DNA of 64,000 nucleotides from Henriciella sp. (GCA_017642885.1 JAEPOM010000011.1:44324-108323); one strand, 5' to 3'. Counted from the first letter of the stretch, positions 44,784 to 54,519 are shown. Translations and numbers: made by a program. Notes: generated from the sequence alone by a model not told the origin.

Positions 44784-44813
44784 TTGCACCCGCCCCCTGA
44801 TCGACCCTATATC
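44784..44813 (+). promoter_or_regulatory. Possible promoter of the ATPase zeta-subunit gene
   Basis: TTGCAC (44784-44789) and TATATC (44808-44813) lie 18 bases apart, with the ATG 42 bases downstream of the -10 in a region without other coding. The match is moderate. Confidence 0.4.
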
Positions 44814-44854
44814 AGCCCCGAAACGACTAATCCTCCTATAAGGAACTTACTGAC

Positions 44855-45181
44855 ATGTCTTCATTTGACGATCGCGAGCGCGCCGAAGAAGCCAAATTCG
44901 CCATGGACGAAGCGACCGAGTTTAAGATCATGGCCCGCCGCAACAAATTACTGGGCCTTTGGGCGGCAGAGCTAATGGACCTGCACGGCGACGAGGCCGA
45001 GGCGTATGCGAAAACGGTTGTCCTATCGGACCTCGAAGAGCCAGGTGATGATGATGTCTTCAGAAAAGTCCGCGGCGACCTAGATAAAGCAGGTGTCGAT
45101 CGCACCGATGCCCGCATCAAGGATCACATGGCGGAGCTGCTCCCCGTCGCGCGCGAGCAGGTTATGAAAGAGGCTGGATAA
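44855..45181 (+). CDS. F1Fo-ATPase inhibitor zeta subunit (DUF1476)
   Basis: This 108-residue protein matches DUF1476: N-terminal SFDDRERAEEAKFAMDE, then KIMARRNKLLGLWAAELM and a helical C-terminus. In Paracoccus this protein binds F1-ATPase and blocks hydrolysis in one direction, keeping ATP when respiration falls. It acts in the cytoplasm at the membrane-bound ATP synthase. The family is confined to alphaproteobacteria, which supports the organism assignment. The glutaredoxin gene follows by two bases. Confidence 0.93.
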   Translation: MSSFDDRERAEEAKFAMDEATEFKIMARRNKLLGLWAAELMDLHGDEAEAYAKTVVLSDLEEPGDDDVFRKVRGDLDKAGVDRTDARIKDHMAELLPVAREQVMKEAG

Positions 45182-45183
45182 TC

Positions 45184-45519
45184 ATGTCAGACGACGTCCA
45201 GAAATCGATTGGTGAAGCCGTCAAAGCCAATGACGTGCTCCTTTTCATGAAGGGGACACCCACCTTCCCACAATGCGGCTTCAGCTCTGTCGTCGTGCAG
45301 GTGCTGGACTATCTCGGCGTTGAGTATCAGGCCGTGAATGTTCTCGAAGACCAGGATGTCCGTGAAGGCATCAAGGCATTTTCCGACTGGCCGACCATTC
45401 CTCAGCTTTACGTCAAAGGCGAGTTCGTTGGCGGCTGCGACATCATCAAAGAGATGTTCGAGGCCGGCGAGCTGAAAGAGTTCATGGCTGAAAAAGGCAT
45501 CGCAATGGAAGCGGCCTGA
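45184..45519 (+). CDS. grxD: Monothiol glutaredoxin (Grx4 family)
   Basis: This 111-residue protein has the CGFS active site at Cys31 (FPQCGFSS) and a GSH-binding SDWPTIPQLYVKGEFVGG block. Monothiol glutaredoxins carry 2Fe-2S clusters, often with BolA. No bolA is beside it here. Its stop overlaps the DUF427 start (TGATG). Confidence 0.95.
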   Translation: MSDDVQKSIGEAVKANDVLLFMKGTPTFPQCGFSSVVVQVLDYLGVEYQAVNVLEDQDVREGIKAFSDWPTIPQLYVKGEFVGGCDIIKEMFEAGELKEFMAEKGIAMEAA

Positions 45520-45890
45520 TGCGCCGCCATCTGGAGCCCAGCCCGGACCATCCGATCTCAATTGAATCGAAGGCAACGCCCGTCAGGATTATTCTGGCGG
45601 GCGAACCTGTCTTGGTGTCGCGATCGCATCTTGAATTGCGCGAAGCGAGCTACCCGCCTGCGCTCTACCTGCCTCATGAAGAGATGGATCTCTCTCATCT
45701 TGTACCGTCAGACCACTCAACTTGGTGCCCTTACAAGGGCGAGGCATCTTACTATCATTTGCGCCAAGCGGATGGCACAATGGTCGAGAATGCCGTCTGG
45801 ACCTACGAAACACCATTCCCTGCCGTCGCATCGATCAAGAATGCGCTCGCTGTCTATCCGGACCGGGTCGACGCGATCCAAGTGGGGTAA
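45519..45890 (+). CDS. DUF427 domain protein
   Basis: This 123-residue protein matches the DUF427 fold: LVSRSHLELREASYPPALYLP, TWCPYKGEASYYHL and VWTYETPFPAVASIKN. DUF427 proteins are small beta-rich cytoplasmic proteins without a proven activity. Coupled translation with the glutaredoxin (1-base overlap) suggests a redox or Fe-S related role (inference). Confidence 0.85.
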   Translation: MRRHLEPSPDHPISIESKATPVRIILAGEPVLVSRSHLELREASYPPALYLPHEEMDLSHLVPSDHSTWCPYKGEASYYHLRQADGTMVENAVWTYETPFPAVASIKNALAVYPDRVDAIQVG

Positions 45891-45908
45891 ACCTCGTCAA
45901 CGCCTCGC

Positions 45909-46310
45909 TCAGGCAAACCAGAACAGATAGATGCACGCAATCAGCGGCAGCACTCCCATCGCGAACATGATCCGGATAAACTTGTAATGCGCGACCCAGC
46001 CGTCGACTTTCAGGTCTCCGCTCTCCCGCGTCTCGGTCTCTAGATCAATCCAATCATGCTTTTTGGAGAACGTATCGGAGACAATGAACTGATCGAGCGA
46101 GTCCTCCATGAAGCGATGACCAAAATAGAAGATGATTGAATAGGTGATGATTGTCAGCATCACGACGATCAGCCACCCGACCCAGCCCATACCGCCGCCA
46201 GCCTCAATCTGGTTCCAGAACGCTGCGCCGATCGCAAGACCGATCACGCCTGCGACCAGAGCGATCGTCCAAAGGTTAGACCTGTTCGGAGTCTTCGGGC
46301 CTTCCGTCAT
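45909..46310 (-). CDS. Small membrane protein of unknown function
   Basis: This 133-residue protein has three predicted membrane helices (about 14-32, 42-62 and 112-130) and a charged soluble loop of about 45 residues between the second and third. A GGAG lies before the ATG at 46310. No family was recognised. It is convergent with DUF427 and divergent from rimO, so its own promoter must lie in the 48 bases upstream. Confidence 0.7.
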   Translation of the reverse strand: MTEGPKTPNRSNLWTIALVAGVIGLAIGAAFWNQIEAGGGMGWVGWLIVVMLTIITYSIIFYFGHRFMEDSLDQFIVSDTFSKKHDWIDLETETRESGDLKVDGWVAHYKFIRIMFAMGVLPLIACIYLFWFA

Positions 46311-46358
46311 GAGCTGTGCTCCTTTTCAAAGCCGCCGCGACCGTATAACAGCGCGGCC

Positions 46359-47714
46359 ATGACGACCACCCTTGACCGCCCTGCCCCGATTAAACCAAAC
46401 GCCATTCCGAAAGTCGGGCTGGTCTCGCTCGGCTGCCCAAAGGCGCTGGTGGATTCCGAGCGCATCGTGACCCGGCTGCGCGCTGAAGGCTATCAGATTA
46501 GCCCTGACTATGCAGGCGCCGACCTGGTTCTGGTCAATACGTGCGGTTTTCTGGACAGCGCCCGCGATGAGAGCCTCGACGCCATCGGCGAAGCTATCGA
46601 AGCGAATGGGAAAGTCATTGTCACGGGCTGCCTTGGCGCAGAGCCGGATGTCATCGAAAAAGCCCACCCAAAGGTGCTCGCCGTGACCGGACCTCATCAA
46701 TATGAGCAGGTCATGGAGGCTGTGCACACGCACCTCACGCCGCCGCACAATCCACATGAGGATCTGGTTCCGGAAAGCGGATTGCGCCTGACACCGCGCC
46801 ATTACGCCTATTTGAAGATCTCGGAAGGCTGCAACAATCGCTGTAGCTTCTGCATCATCCCCAAACTCCGCGGCGACCTCGCATCTCGGCCGATCCATCA
46901 CGTCTTGACCGAAGCTGAACAACTGGTCCGGGCAGGCGTGAAAGAGCTGCTGGTCATCAGTCAGGATACCAGCGCCTATGGCCTAGACGTCAAATACGCG
47001 CCTCAAACCTGGAAAGGCGATGCGTACGAGACCCGCTTCCTGGATCTCGCCCGCGGTCTCTCCTCTCTCGGTGTGTGGACACGGCTGCACTACGTTTATC
47101 CCTACCCGCATGTCGACAAGGTCATTCCGTTAATGGCGGAAGGGTCAATCACGCCATATCTCGACATTCCCTTCCAGCACGCCAGCGCGAATGTGCTGAA
47201 AGCGATGAAGCGGCCAGCCAAGCAAGACCGTGTCCTGGAGCGCATCCAGCAATGGCGCCGCGATGTTCCGGATCTTGCCATCCGGTCGACTTTCATTGTC
47301 GGGTTTCCTGGCGAGACGGAGGAAGACTTCGAGATCCTGCTCGACTTTATCCGGGAAGCCAAAATCGATCGTGCCGGTTGTTTCAAATATGAGAATGTCG
47401 CGCACGCCGACAGCCGGGACCTGCCCGGTCACCTGCCGGAAGACGTCAAAGAAGAGCGCTGGCATCGATTCATGGCAGCACAGGCCGAAGTTTCTGCGGC
47501 CCGCGCAGCTGCCCAAGTTGGCACCGTGCAGGACGTCATCATTGACGGTCCGGATGAGCAAGCCGGCACCTATCTCGCCCGTTCCAAAGCTGACGCGCCC
47601 GAGATTGATGGTGTCGTTTATCTGACCTCCGAAACCCCGGTAAAGGCGGGAGACATCGTCTCTGCTGAGATCGTGAACGCCGACGCATATGATTTGTTTG
47701 GGCGCGTGCTATAG
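46359..47714 (+). CDS. rimO: Ribosomal protein uS12 methylthiotransferase RimO
   Basis: This 451-residue radical SAM enzyme adds a methylthio group to Asp of ribosomal protein S12. It has an N-terminal UPF0004 domain with three cysteines ([21 protein letters not shown]) for one cluster. The radical SAM motif CNNRCSFC comes next, and a C-terminal TRAM domain. The RimO-specific [12 protein letters not shown] start separates it from MiaB. It stands alone with about 40 bases on each side. Confidence 0.95.
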   Translation: MTTTLDRPAPIKPNAIPKVGLVSLGCPKALVDSERIVTRLRAEGYQISPDYAGADLVLVNTCGFLDSARDESLDAIGEAIEANGKVIVTGCLGAEPDVIEKAHPKVLAVTGPHQYEQVMEAVHTHLTPPHNPHEDLVPESGLRLTPRHYAYLKISEGCNNRCSFCIIPKLRGDLASRPIHHVLTEAEQLVRAGVKELLVISQDTSAYGLDVKYAPQTWKGDAYETRFLDLARGLSSLGVWTRLHYVYPYPHVDKVIPLMAEGSITPYLDIPFQHASANVLKAMKRPAKQDRVLERIQQWRRDVPDLAIRSTFIVGFPGETEEDFEILLDFIREAKIDRAGCFKYENVAHADSRDLPGHLPEDVKEERWHRFMAAQAEVSAARAAAQVGTVQDVIIDGPDEQAGTYLARSKADAPEIDGVVYLTSETPVKAGDIVSAEIVNADAYDLFGRVL

Positions 47715-47754
47715 ATCCTCCTGAACGAGTATTGGCCAAAATCGGGAGGTGATC

Positions 47755-48690
47755 ATGCGGATCAAAATACTGAGCACGCTTTTGGGGGTCGCGATGACCT
47801 CACTTTCTGCAGGCGCGCAGGATGACGGCGGGATGAAACAGGTTCCGGCCCAGCATGATGAAGCCGCGATCGAGCTCTATGATGGAGCAGCCCCTGGCTC
47901 CGAAGGCGCGACGCAAACCGAAGCCTGGTTCGATATCGGCACCGAGCGCTGGGTGACCAATGTCACAGTCCCGACCCTACTGCCCGTGCTGCCGGACGAT
48001 CCAAATGAAACGCGAGCAGCCGTCATCGTGGTGCCGGGCGGCGGATTTCAATTCGTCTCGATCGACAATGAGGGTTACCCGATCGCAGAATGGCTCGCCG
48101 AACGCGGTGTCGCGGCCTTCGTGCTGAAATACCGCGTCATGGAAACTCCTGAAGGCGTTGAAGCGTTTTCTGCGCACATGGGCAGAGTATTCGCCCCGCA
48201 ACCGGGCGATGAGCCAATTGATGTTCGCGAAGGCATTCCGTTCGCCGTGGCAGACGCTCAGACGGCGCTCAATCTCGTCCGCAGCAAAGCCTCGGAGTGG
48301 GGATATGATACTGACAAAGTCGGCATGGTCGGCTTTTCCGCCGGCGCGATGACAACGCTCGGCGTGAGCACGACAGAGGCCGAGCCGAAGCCTGACTTCA
48401 TCGGATACATTTACGGCCCGATGGTCGCGGTGGACCTGCCCGATAACGTGCCCCCCATGTTCAATGCGATCGCCGCGGATGATCCTCTCTTCCAGGGGCA
48501 AGGTTTTGGGCTGGTCGAAGCCTGGCAAGCAACCGGCGCCCCGGTTGAATTGCACTATTATCAAAACGGCGGACACGGGTTCGGCAGCTATAAAAGAGGT
48601 GCGACGGCGGATCGCTGGTTCGATCAGTTCATGGCCTGGATGGACACACGCGTCCTGCTCGCCAAAGCGGACCCACAAGATGCTGACTGA
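47755..48690 (+). CDS. Exported alpha/beta hydrolase, acetyl-xylan-esterase-like
   Basis: This 311-residue product has a signal peptide ending near SAGA. The hydrolase core shows the oxyanion loop VVPGGGFQFVS, nucleophile elbow GFSAGA, an acidic AADDPLF and His in NGGHGFG. It resembles the BD-FAE/acetyl-xylan esterase group that deacylates carbohydrates or phenolic esters. The ATG at 47755 has GGAGG upstream; a GTG six bases earlier is less likely. Its end overlaps the Rieske oxygenase start by 11 bases, so the two are probably made together. Confidence 0.88.
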   Translation: MRIKILSTLLGVAMTSLSAGAQDDGGMKQVPAQHDEAAIELYDGAAPGSEGATQTEAWFDIGTERWVTNVTVPTLLPVLPDDPNETRAAVIVVPGGGFQFVSIDNEGYPIAEWLAERGVAAFVLKYRVMETPEGVEAFSAHMGRVFAPQPGDEPIDVREGIPFAVADAQTALNLVRSKASEWGYDTDKVGMVGFSAGAMTTLGVSTTEAEPKPDFIGYIYGPMVAVDLPDNVPPMFNAIAADDPLFQGQGFGLVEAWQATGAPVELHYYQNGGHGFGSYKRGATADRWFDQFMAWMDTRVLLAKADPQDAD

Positions 48691-49549
48691 AGCCGAGCGC
48701 ACAAAAGCCGACGCACGCGGATACTCAATCGACTATGAGCGCATCTCGGGGCTGCACTATCTCGGAAACTATGTCCGGCGTTTACCCTCCAACATGGCAC
48801 GGATGATGGAAAACGCGTACGACTGGGAACATCTTCCGTTCGTGCATCCATCCTCCTTTGCTTCGATTGATCTCGTCGATAGCGGTCCTTGGGGCTGGCG
48901 CGCCCGAATTGGCGTTCCGGGCAGTCTTGAGCCAACCTATCAAATGCTCGATCTCCTCGTAGATGCCGAGAAGAATTACTGGGTCTCCACGGTGTTCAAT
49001 GGCCCCGGTGAAGGGATTGAGATCCACACCCAAGCGACAACGCTGAGCGAGGAGGAGATAGAAGTCGACGTCCGGTTTTATCAGCCCGATGCGCCCGGCG
49101 ACGAGGCGTCTGCGGCCGCAATACTCGGTTATATGCAGGCTCAATACGCCACACTGTATGATGAAGACATTGATTTGATGCAGGGTCGCCAGTCCGCGCT
49201 GGAGGATCGCTCCCGCTGGCGCGACCGTTCAGCCGACCAGAGCGAGGCGCTGGTCGGCGCGCTATCGGATCTCGATCCCGCCAAGCCCCACACGGTCGAA
49301 ACAGCGACGGGCCGCTATTGCATTCGCTATTGGCAAGACAGATGGATCGCCCACAGCGCTGTCTGCCCACACCAGCTTGGTCCGCTCCAGGATAGTGAGA
49401 TTGATGAGGGCGGCCTGATCACTTGTCCGTGGCACGGCTACACATTCAATGCCGTGACGGGCAAAAGTCAGGACGGCGCATGCGGCGCACTCGCCAAGGC
49501 GCCGGATCTGGTTGAGCGCGATGGGAATCTGTTTCTCATCGGAGTCTGA
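48680..49549 (+). CDS. Rieske-type non-heme iron oxygenase with reversed domain order
   Basis: The 289-residue product has an N-terminal catalytic region with NAYDWEHLPFVHPSS (Asp48, His51, His56), the D-x2-H-x4-H pattern of mononuclear iron in ring-hydroxylating oxygenases. A likely third acidic ligand in YDEDIDLMQGRQ (about 161-171) follows. The Rieske cluster is at the C-terminus: Cys229-x-His231 and Cys249-x2-His252 (CPHQLGPLQ; CPWHGYTF). Usual alpha subunits have the Rieske domain first. The start at 48680 overlaps the esterase end by 11 bases. A reductase partner is not nearby. The substrate is unknown; an oxidative step on the esterase product is a guess. Confidence 0.85.
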   Translation: MLTEAERTKADARGYSIDYERISGLHYLGNYVRRLPSNMARMMENAYDWEHLPFVHPSSFASIDLVDSGPWGWRARIGVPGSLEPTYQMLDLLVDAEKNYWVSTVFNGPGEGIEIHTQATTLSEEEIEVDVRFYQPDAPGDEASAAAILGYMQAQYATLYDEDIDLMQGRQSALEDRSRWRDRSADQSEALVGALSDLDPAKPHTVETATGRYCIRYWQDRWIAHSAVCPHQLGPLQDSEIDEGGLITCPWHGYTFNAVTGKSQDGACGALAKAPDLVERDGNLFLIGV

Positions 49550-49633
49550 TTTTCCGCTGCATAGACACCTCACCTGGACCCTTGCTCCGCCCCACAAACA
49601 CAGTAGTTTGCGCCCGGCACAAAGGAGCGTGAC

Positions 49634-51169
49634 ATGGGTGACAGGATCTTTATCGGCGGCGCGGATATGGATGGCGAAGGCACGCCAAATGATGCCCAGG
49701 CTCTGCTGCTCAATCGCGCCAACCGGCATGGCATTGTCGCCGGCGCAACCGGGACCGGAAAGACTGTTACCCTGCAAATCCTCGCCGAAGGGTTTTCAGC
49801 CGAAGGCGTCCCGGTCTTTTGCGCTGACGTGAAGGGCGACCTTTCAGGCATCTGCGTCTCCGGCAGTCCAGAGCACAAGCTCCATCCGAAACTGATCTCG
49901 CGCGCCGAAAAGATCGGGTTTGAAGACTATGACTATGGCGCCACGCCAACGATCTTCTGGGATGTGTTCGGAAAAAAAGGCCACCCGGTTCGCACAACGA
50001 TTTCGGATATGGGCCCCCTGCTCCTGTCGCGGCTCATGGACCTGACGGAAGCCCAGGAAGGCGTGCTCACTGTGGCGTTCGAATATGCCGACGATGAAGG
50101 CATGTTGCTGCTCGACCTGAAAGACCTCCGCAAACTCCTCAATCATATGGGTGACAAGGAAGTCCGCGACGCCATCAGCAGTGAGTATGGCAATGTCGCC
50201 AAGGCCAGTATCGGCGCGATCCAGCGTCGTCTCCTGGTGCTTGAACGCGAAGGAGCCGAGTCTTTCTTTGGCGAGCCTGCGCTCAACCTAAAAGATTTCA
50301 TGCGCACCACGCGCGATGGCCGCGGTGTGGTCAATGTGCTGGACTCTACAACGCTGATCAACAGCCCGCGGCTCTATTCAACTTTCCTGCTCTGGCTGCT
50401 CTCGCAACTGTTTGAGGATCTCCCGGAGGTTGGCGACCCGGATAAGCCGAAAATGGTCTTCTTCTTCGACGAAGCACATTTGCTGTTCAACGATGCCCCG
50501 CGCGCGCTGCTGGAAAAAATCGAGCAAGTCGTTCGCCTGATCCGGTCGAAAGGGATCGGCATTTTCTTCGTGACGCAAAACCCGCGGGACTTGCCGGACA
50601 GCGTCCTCGCCCAGCTTGGCAATCGCATTCAGCACGCCTTGCGGGCCTACACGCCCGCAGAGCGCAAGGGTGTTCGCGCCGCGGCGGACTCGTTCCGAGA
50701 AAACCCGGCATTTGATGCAGAAGAAGTGATTACCGATCTCGGTGTCGGCGAAGCCCTCGTCTCCACTCTGGATGAGAAAGGCGCGCCAGGAATTGTCCAA
50801 CGCACCCTGATCCGACCTCCCAGCTCTCGTCTCGGCCCCGCGACAGAGGACGAACGCGAGGCCGAAATCAAGAACAGCCCAGTCGCCGGACTTTATGAAG
50901 AAACGATCGACCGGGAGTCGGCTTACGAAATCCTGCTCAAGCGCGAAGAGGAAGCGGCTGAAGCCGCTGAAAAACTCGCCAAGGAAGAAATGAAAGCGCA
51001 GCGCGAGATCGAGAAAAAGAAGTCGCGCACGACGAAGAAAAAGACCACAAGGCGACGCTCGACCCGCATGAGCACGACCGAGCGGGCAGTCAACACCGCC
51101 ACCCGGACCATCGCCCGGCGCGTAACTGACTATGTCCTACGCGGCATTTTGGGTGGTCGACGGCGCTAA
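49634..51169 (+). CDS. HerA-like helicase/ATPase (DUF853 family)
   Basis: This 511-residue ATPase has Walker A AGATGTGKT (about 36-44), Walker B VFFFDEAHLLF and a sensor stretch IFFVTQNPRDLPDSVLAQLGNR, with a Lys/Arg-rich tail of about 60 residues. It matches the DUF853/YjgR family of HerA-FtsK type ATPases. A DNA-translocase role is inferred from the superfamily. The ATG at 49634 has AAGGAG upstream. No nuclease partner (NurA) is adjacent, so a DNA-repair or defence role is not shown. Confidence 0.87.
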   Translation: MGDRIFIGGADMDGEGTPNDAQALLLNRANRHGIVAGATGTGKTVTLQILAEGFSAEGVPVFCADVKGDLSGICVSGSPEHKLHPKLISRAEKIGFEDYDYGATPTIFWDVFGKKGHPVRTTISDMGPLLLSRLMDLTEAQEGVLTVAFEYADDEGMLLLDLKDLRKLLNHMGDKEVRDAISSEYGNVAKASIGAIQRRLLVLEREGAESFFGEPALNLKDFMRTTRDGRGVVNVLDSTTLINSPRLYSTFLLWLLSQLFEDLPEVGDPDKPKMVFFFDEAHLLFNDAPRALLEKIEQVVRLIRSKGIGIFFVTQNPRDLPDSVLAQLGNRIQHALRAYTPAERKGVRAAADSFRENPAFDAEEVITDLGVGEALVSTLDEKGAPGIVQRTLIRPPSSRLGPATEDEREAEIKNSPVAGLYEETIDRESAYEILLKREEEAAEAAEKLAKEEMKAQREIEKKKSRTTKKKTTRRRSTRMSTTERAVNTATRTIARRVTDYVLRGILGGRRR

Positions 51170-51305
51170 GCTCACGCCATTTTTAGGGTGTTTCCGCCGC
51201 GTGTGGGCTTTCCACAGCCCGCTGCTGTGCTTAAATAAAACCTGACGCGAGTGTCAGCTTCAGACACATGCCGAGATTCAGAACAGGTAACGGGAGGCGC
51301 AAGCC

Positions 51306-52733
51306 ATGAAAGAGTATCTTCAATTCTACATTAATGGCGAATGGGTTGATCCGGTCGAGCCGCGCACGCTCGATGTTGAGAACCCTGCCACCGAAGAACC
51401 ATTTGCGCGCATTTCACTTGGCTCATCGGCAGATGTCGACAAAGCAGTGGCAGCCGCGAAAGCAGCATTCCCAAGCTTCTCAGAGACCAGCGTTGAGTAC
51501 CGCGCGGATCTTCTCGACAAGATCACTGCAGGTATCCAGACCCGCATGGGCGATATGGCTGAGGCGATTTCTGACGAAATGGGCGCGCCGATGTGGCTCG
51601 CCAATGCGGCTCAGGTTCCAGCCGGCCTGGGTCATGTTGCGACCATGGCGCAAATTCTGAGAAACTATGAGTTTGAAGAGCAGCGCGGCACCACGCTTCT
51701 CCGCAAAGAGCCGATTGGCGTTTGCGGCTTCATCACGCCATGGAACTGGCCGCTCAATCAGATCACTTGTAAAGTCGCGCCAGCGATCGCGGCAGGCTGC
51801 ACGATGGTGCTGAAGCCATCTGAAATCTCACCACTGAACGCGATGATCTTCACTGAGGTCATGCACGAAGCTGGCGTACCACCAGGTGTGTTCAACCTGG
51901 TCAATGGCGACGGTCCAAGCGTCGGCGCTCACATGTCCAGCCATCCAGATGTCGACATGATGAGCTTCACCGGCTCAACCCGCGCCGGCATCCTCGTCGC
52001 TCAAGCAGCGGCTCCGACCGTGAAGCGCGTCGCGCAAGAGCTGGGCGGCAAATCGCCGAACATCGTCCTGCCATCTGCGGATCTTCAGAAAGCTGTCGGC
52101 GGCGGCGTCATGCAGATGATGACCAATTCCGGTCAATCCTGTAATGCGCCGAGCCGGATGTTCGTACCGCGCGAAAACAATGAAGAAGCCAAGGCCATCG
52201 CTAAAGCGACAGCTGAAATGGTCAAAGTTCAAATGCCGCGCGAAGCCGACAAAGGCGCCATCGGCCCAATCTCGAATGGCAATCAGTATGCGAAGGTTCA
52301 GGACATGATCCAGAAAGGCATCGACGAAGGCGCAACCCTCGTCGCAGGCGGCACCGGCCGTCCGGAGGGACTGAATCGCGGCTACTTCGCTCGGCCAACC
52401 GTGTTCGCAGACGTCACCAATGACATGACGATCGCCCGCGAAGAGATCTTTGGACCCGTTCTGGTCATGATCCCATATGATAGCGTCGATGAGGCTGTCG
52501 AAATGGCAAATGACACAGAATATGGCCTCGCCGGCTATGTTCAAGGCGAGCCAGCCGAAGCGGCGAAAGTCGCCAATCGCATTCGCGCTGGTCAGATCCA
52601 GGTCAATGGCCAGGGTCCCGACTTCACCGCACCGTTTGGCGGCTACAAGCAATCTGGCAATGGTCGCGAATGGGGTGATCACGGCTTCGAGGAGTTCCTC
52701 GAAGTAAAAGCTGTGATGGGCGCTGCCGCCTAA
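51306..52733 (+). CDS. NAD(P)-dependent aldehyde dehydrogenase
   Basis: This 475-residue enzyme oxidises an aldehyde to an acid. Catalytic Glu is in QELGGKSPN (about 242), Cys in SGQSCNAPSRM (about 278), and the cofactor loop is TGSTRAG. The start with GGGAGG upstream and length fit the family. The 136 bases before it include an inverted repeat GTGTC/GACAC at 51251-51267 that may be regulatory. The substrate is not shown. A terminator follows. Confidence 0.9.
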   Translation: MKEYLQFYINGEWVDPVEPRTLDVENPATEEPFARISLGSSADVDKAVAAAKAAFPSFSETSVEYRADLLDKITAGIQTRMGDMAEAISDEMGAPMWLANAAQVPAGLGHVATMAQILRNYEFEEQRGTTLLRKEPIGVCGFITPWNWPLNQITCKVAPAIAAGCTMVLKPSEISPLNAMIFTEVMHEAGVPPGVFNLVNGDGPSVGAHMSSHPDVDMMSFTGSTRAGILVAQAAAPTVKRVAQELGGKSPNIVLPSADLQKAVGGGVMQMMTNSGQSCNAPSRMFVPRENNEEAKAIAKATAEMVKVQMPREADKGAIGPISNGNQYAKVQDMIQKGIDEGATLVAGGTGRPEGLNRGYFARPTVFADVTNDMTIAREEIFGPVLVMIPYDSVDEAVEMANDTEYGLAGYVQGEPAEAAKVANRIRAGQIQVNGQGPDFTAPFGGYKQSGNGREWGDHGFEEFLEVKAVMGAAA

Positions 52734-52755
52734 TTCAATCCAGGCAATAATAGAA

Positions 52756-52781
52756 AAGGGCGGACCGACCGGTCCGCCCTT
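52756..52781 (+). terminator. Intrinsic terminator of the aldehyde dehydrogenase gene
   Basis: An 11-base perfect stem (AAGGGCGGACC / GGTCCGCCCTT) with a 4-base loop is followed by TCTTTT. It may also end transcription of the convergent gene. Confidence 0.9.
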
Positions 52782-52794
52782 CTTTTATGGAGAC

Positions 52795-54324
52795 TTAGGG
52801 TTCAGCCTCCATCCGGAACACATCGCCGCCCAAAGATACGATATAGAGATTGCCTGCCGCGTCGGTGCCAAAGCTCGCGATTGATGTTAGGTTGCCTTGA
52901 TCTGGTACAAAGTCGCTATTCAGGACGATGAATGCACTGGATGCCACCGTCTGTCCGTTGACCAGGTCACTGACCGGGATGCCCCAGACATTGTCAGTGA
53001 TAAAATCAGCGAAAATGTATGTGTTCTGCAGCGCCTCAACAGGTCCTCGATAAACAAGACCGCCCGTCACGGAACGCCCCTCGCGGTCGCCCGTGCCATG
53101 CCCGTATTCGGCCACAGGCGGCGTGAATTCCGGCTGGTCGGCCCCTTTGAAAAAGGCTGTCCCTTCGCGCACCGCCCAACCGAAATTGAAACTGCTATCA
53201 TTCATTGGCAGTCGGCTGATCTCTTCAATCGCCCCCTGTCCGACATCGCCAATGAGGAGATCACCGCTGATCGGGTCGAAGCTTGACTGGAACGGGTTGC
53301 GTAAGCCAATCGCGAAAATCTCAGGCAACCCGTTGGCAGGGTCGGTAAACGTGTTTCCAGTGGGAATGACGTAGTCCCGTGAAGGATCGGAGGGGAAATC
53401 ATCGCCCGATACATCGATGCGTATGACCTTGCCGAGCAGAGACTGCGGGTTCTGGGACAGATTGCTCGGATCGCCGCTGCCGCCGCCATCCCCAATTGGA
53501 ATGATCAGGAAGCCATTCGCATCGAACCCGATCCACCCAGCATTGTGGTTGGTGTCCGGCTGTCCAAAGGTCAGAATGACATCTGATGTAGACGCATCAA
53601 CCTGGTCGAGTGTGCCGGTAAAGGTTTGAAACCGCCGAATCTCCGTATCGCCCGCGCCATTGGTGACATGTATGAATAGGGTCCGGTCGGTAGCAAAGTC
53701 CGGCGACAAAGCCAGCCCGAGCAATCCCCGCTCTCCATTGGTTGATATGGAAGTCGAAACATCCAGAAAATCGACACTTTCAATCGCGCCTGTGTCGGGA
53801 TTCAGGATCCGGATCCGACCGGTTTTCTCCAGAACCAGCACGCGGCCTGACCCATCCGGTAAAGCCACCAGACCGAGCGGTTGAGCGAATCCGGTCCCCA
53901 CCCGGCGCACCGCGATCGTATCGGTTTCATCGGTCACTGTGATTTGCAGGTTCAGCATCGCCACGCCGCCGCGGCCATCGCGGGCCTCCAGCGTGACCTC
54001 ATAGACATTGTCGCCGTCGGCGTCTGACGGATTTTCAAAGTCCACACTCGCTGCCAGAGACAGGCCGCCACTGGACACATCTATCGAAAACACGCCCGCA
54101 TCCGGGCCGCCGGCAAGACTGATCGTGACCGTGTCGCCATTGGTGTCGCTCGCCGTCGCCGTGTAGATGAGACCAACGGTGTTCTCAGCGATACTGACGC
54201 TCGCGCTGGAACTGAAATTCGGCGCAATATTGGTCAGCCCTATCGCGCCGCCATCACCACCGCCTCCGCCACACGCCGCGAGGGCGAGTGTCAAAACGCT
54301 CGCAGAAGCCAAACCCTTAAGCAT
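52795..54324 (-). CDS. PQQ-dependent-type sugar dehydrogenase lipoprotein with cadherin-like domain
   Basis: This 509-residue product has a lipoprotein signal (LAAC) and a Gly-rich linker. A cadherin-like beta domain follows (about 33-135: SIAENTVGLIYTATASDTNGD). A six-bladed propeller of the glucose/sorbosone dehydrogenase type (about 140-509) comes last, with ERGLLGLALSPDF, HNAGWIGFDANGFL, IAIGLRNPFQSSFDP and FGWAVREGTAFF. It probably oxidises a sugar in the periplasm with PQQ. The PQQ site is inferred from family; PQQ synthesis genes are not nearby. Confidence 0.88.
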   Translation of the reverse strand: MLKGLASASVLTLALAACGGGGGDGGAIGLTNIAPNFSSSASVSIAENTVGLIYTATASDTNGDTVTISLAGGPDAGVFSIDVSSGGLSLAASVDFENPSDADGDNVYEVTLEARDGRGGVAMLNLQITVTDETDTIAVRRVGTGFAQPLGLVALPDGSGRVLVLEKTGRIRILNPDTGAIESVDFLDVSTSISTNGERGLLGLALSPDFATDRTLFIHVTNGAGDTEIRRFQTFTGTLDQVDASTSDVILTFGQPDTNHNAGWIGFDANGFLIIPIGDGGGSGDPSNLSQNPQSLLGKVIRIDVSGDDFPSDPSRDYVIPTGNTFTDPANGLPEIFAIGLRNPFQSSFDPISGDLLIGDVGQGAIEEISRLPMNDSSFNFGWAVREGTAFFKGADQPEFTPPVAEYGHGTGDREGRSVTGGLVYRGPVEALQNTYIFADFITDNVWGIPVSDLVNGQTVASSAFIVLNSDFVPDQGNLTSIASFGTDAAGNLYIVSLGGDVFRMEAEP

Positions 54325-54519
54325 AGAACGTCCCTCATTCAGATGTGCCTGTCATAGACTAAGGGGAGAAACCTCTCCCGTGCATTACGATTGGTCAATG
54401 CAGTGACAATCCCAGCGCGGTACTTGCCGATCGAAAGCCTGCGCCCTTAAACTAAGAAGTGTGCGCCGGCCAAAGGCCGTTGCGTACTCTCGAATTACTT
54501 GAAGGGGGTTTGATTCAAA

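Noticed and set aside
49634..51169. HerA-like ATPase as part of a defence or DNA-repair system
   Set aside because: No NurA nuclease, SIR2 or other partner is adjacent, and the DUF853 family is widespread as a single gene; no system can be claimed.
51251..51267. GTGTC/GACAC inverted repeat before the aldehyde dehydrogenase
   Set aside because: The arms are only 5 bases, with no adjacent regulator; chance is likely, so it is mentioned only within the gene entry.
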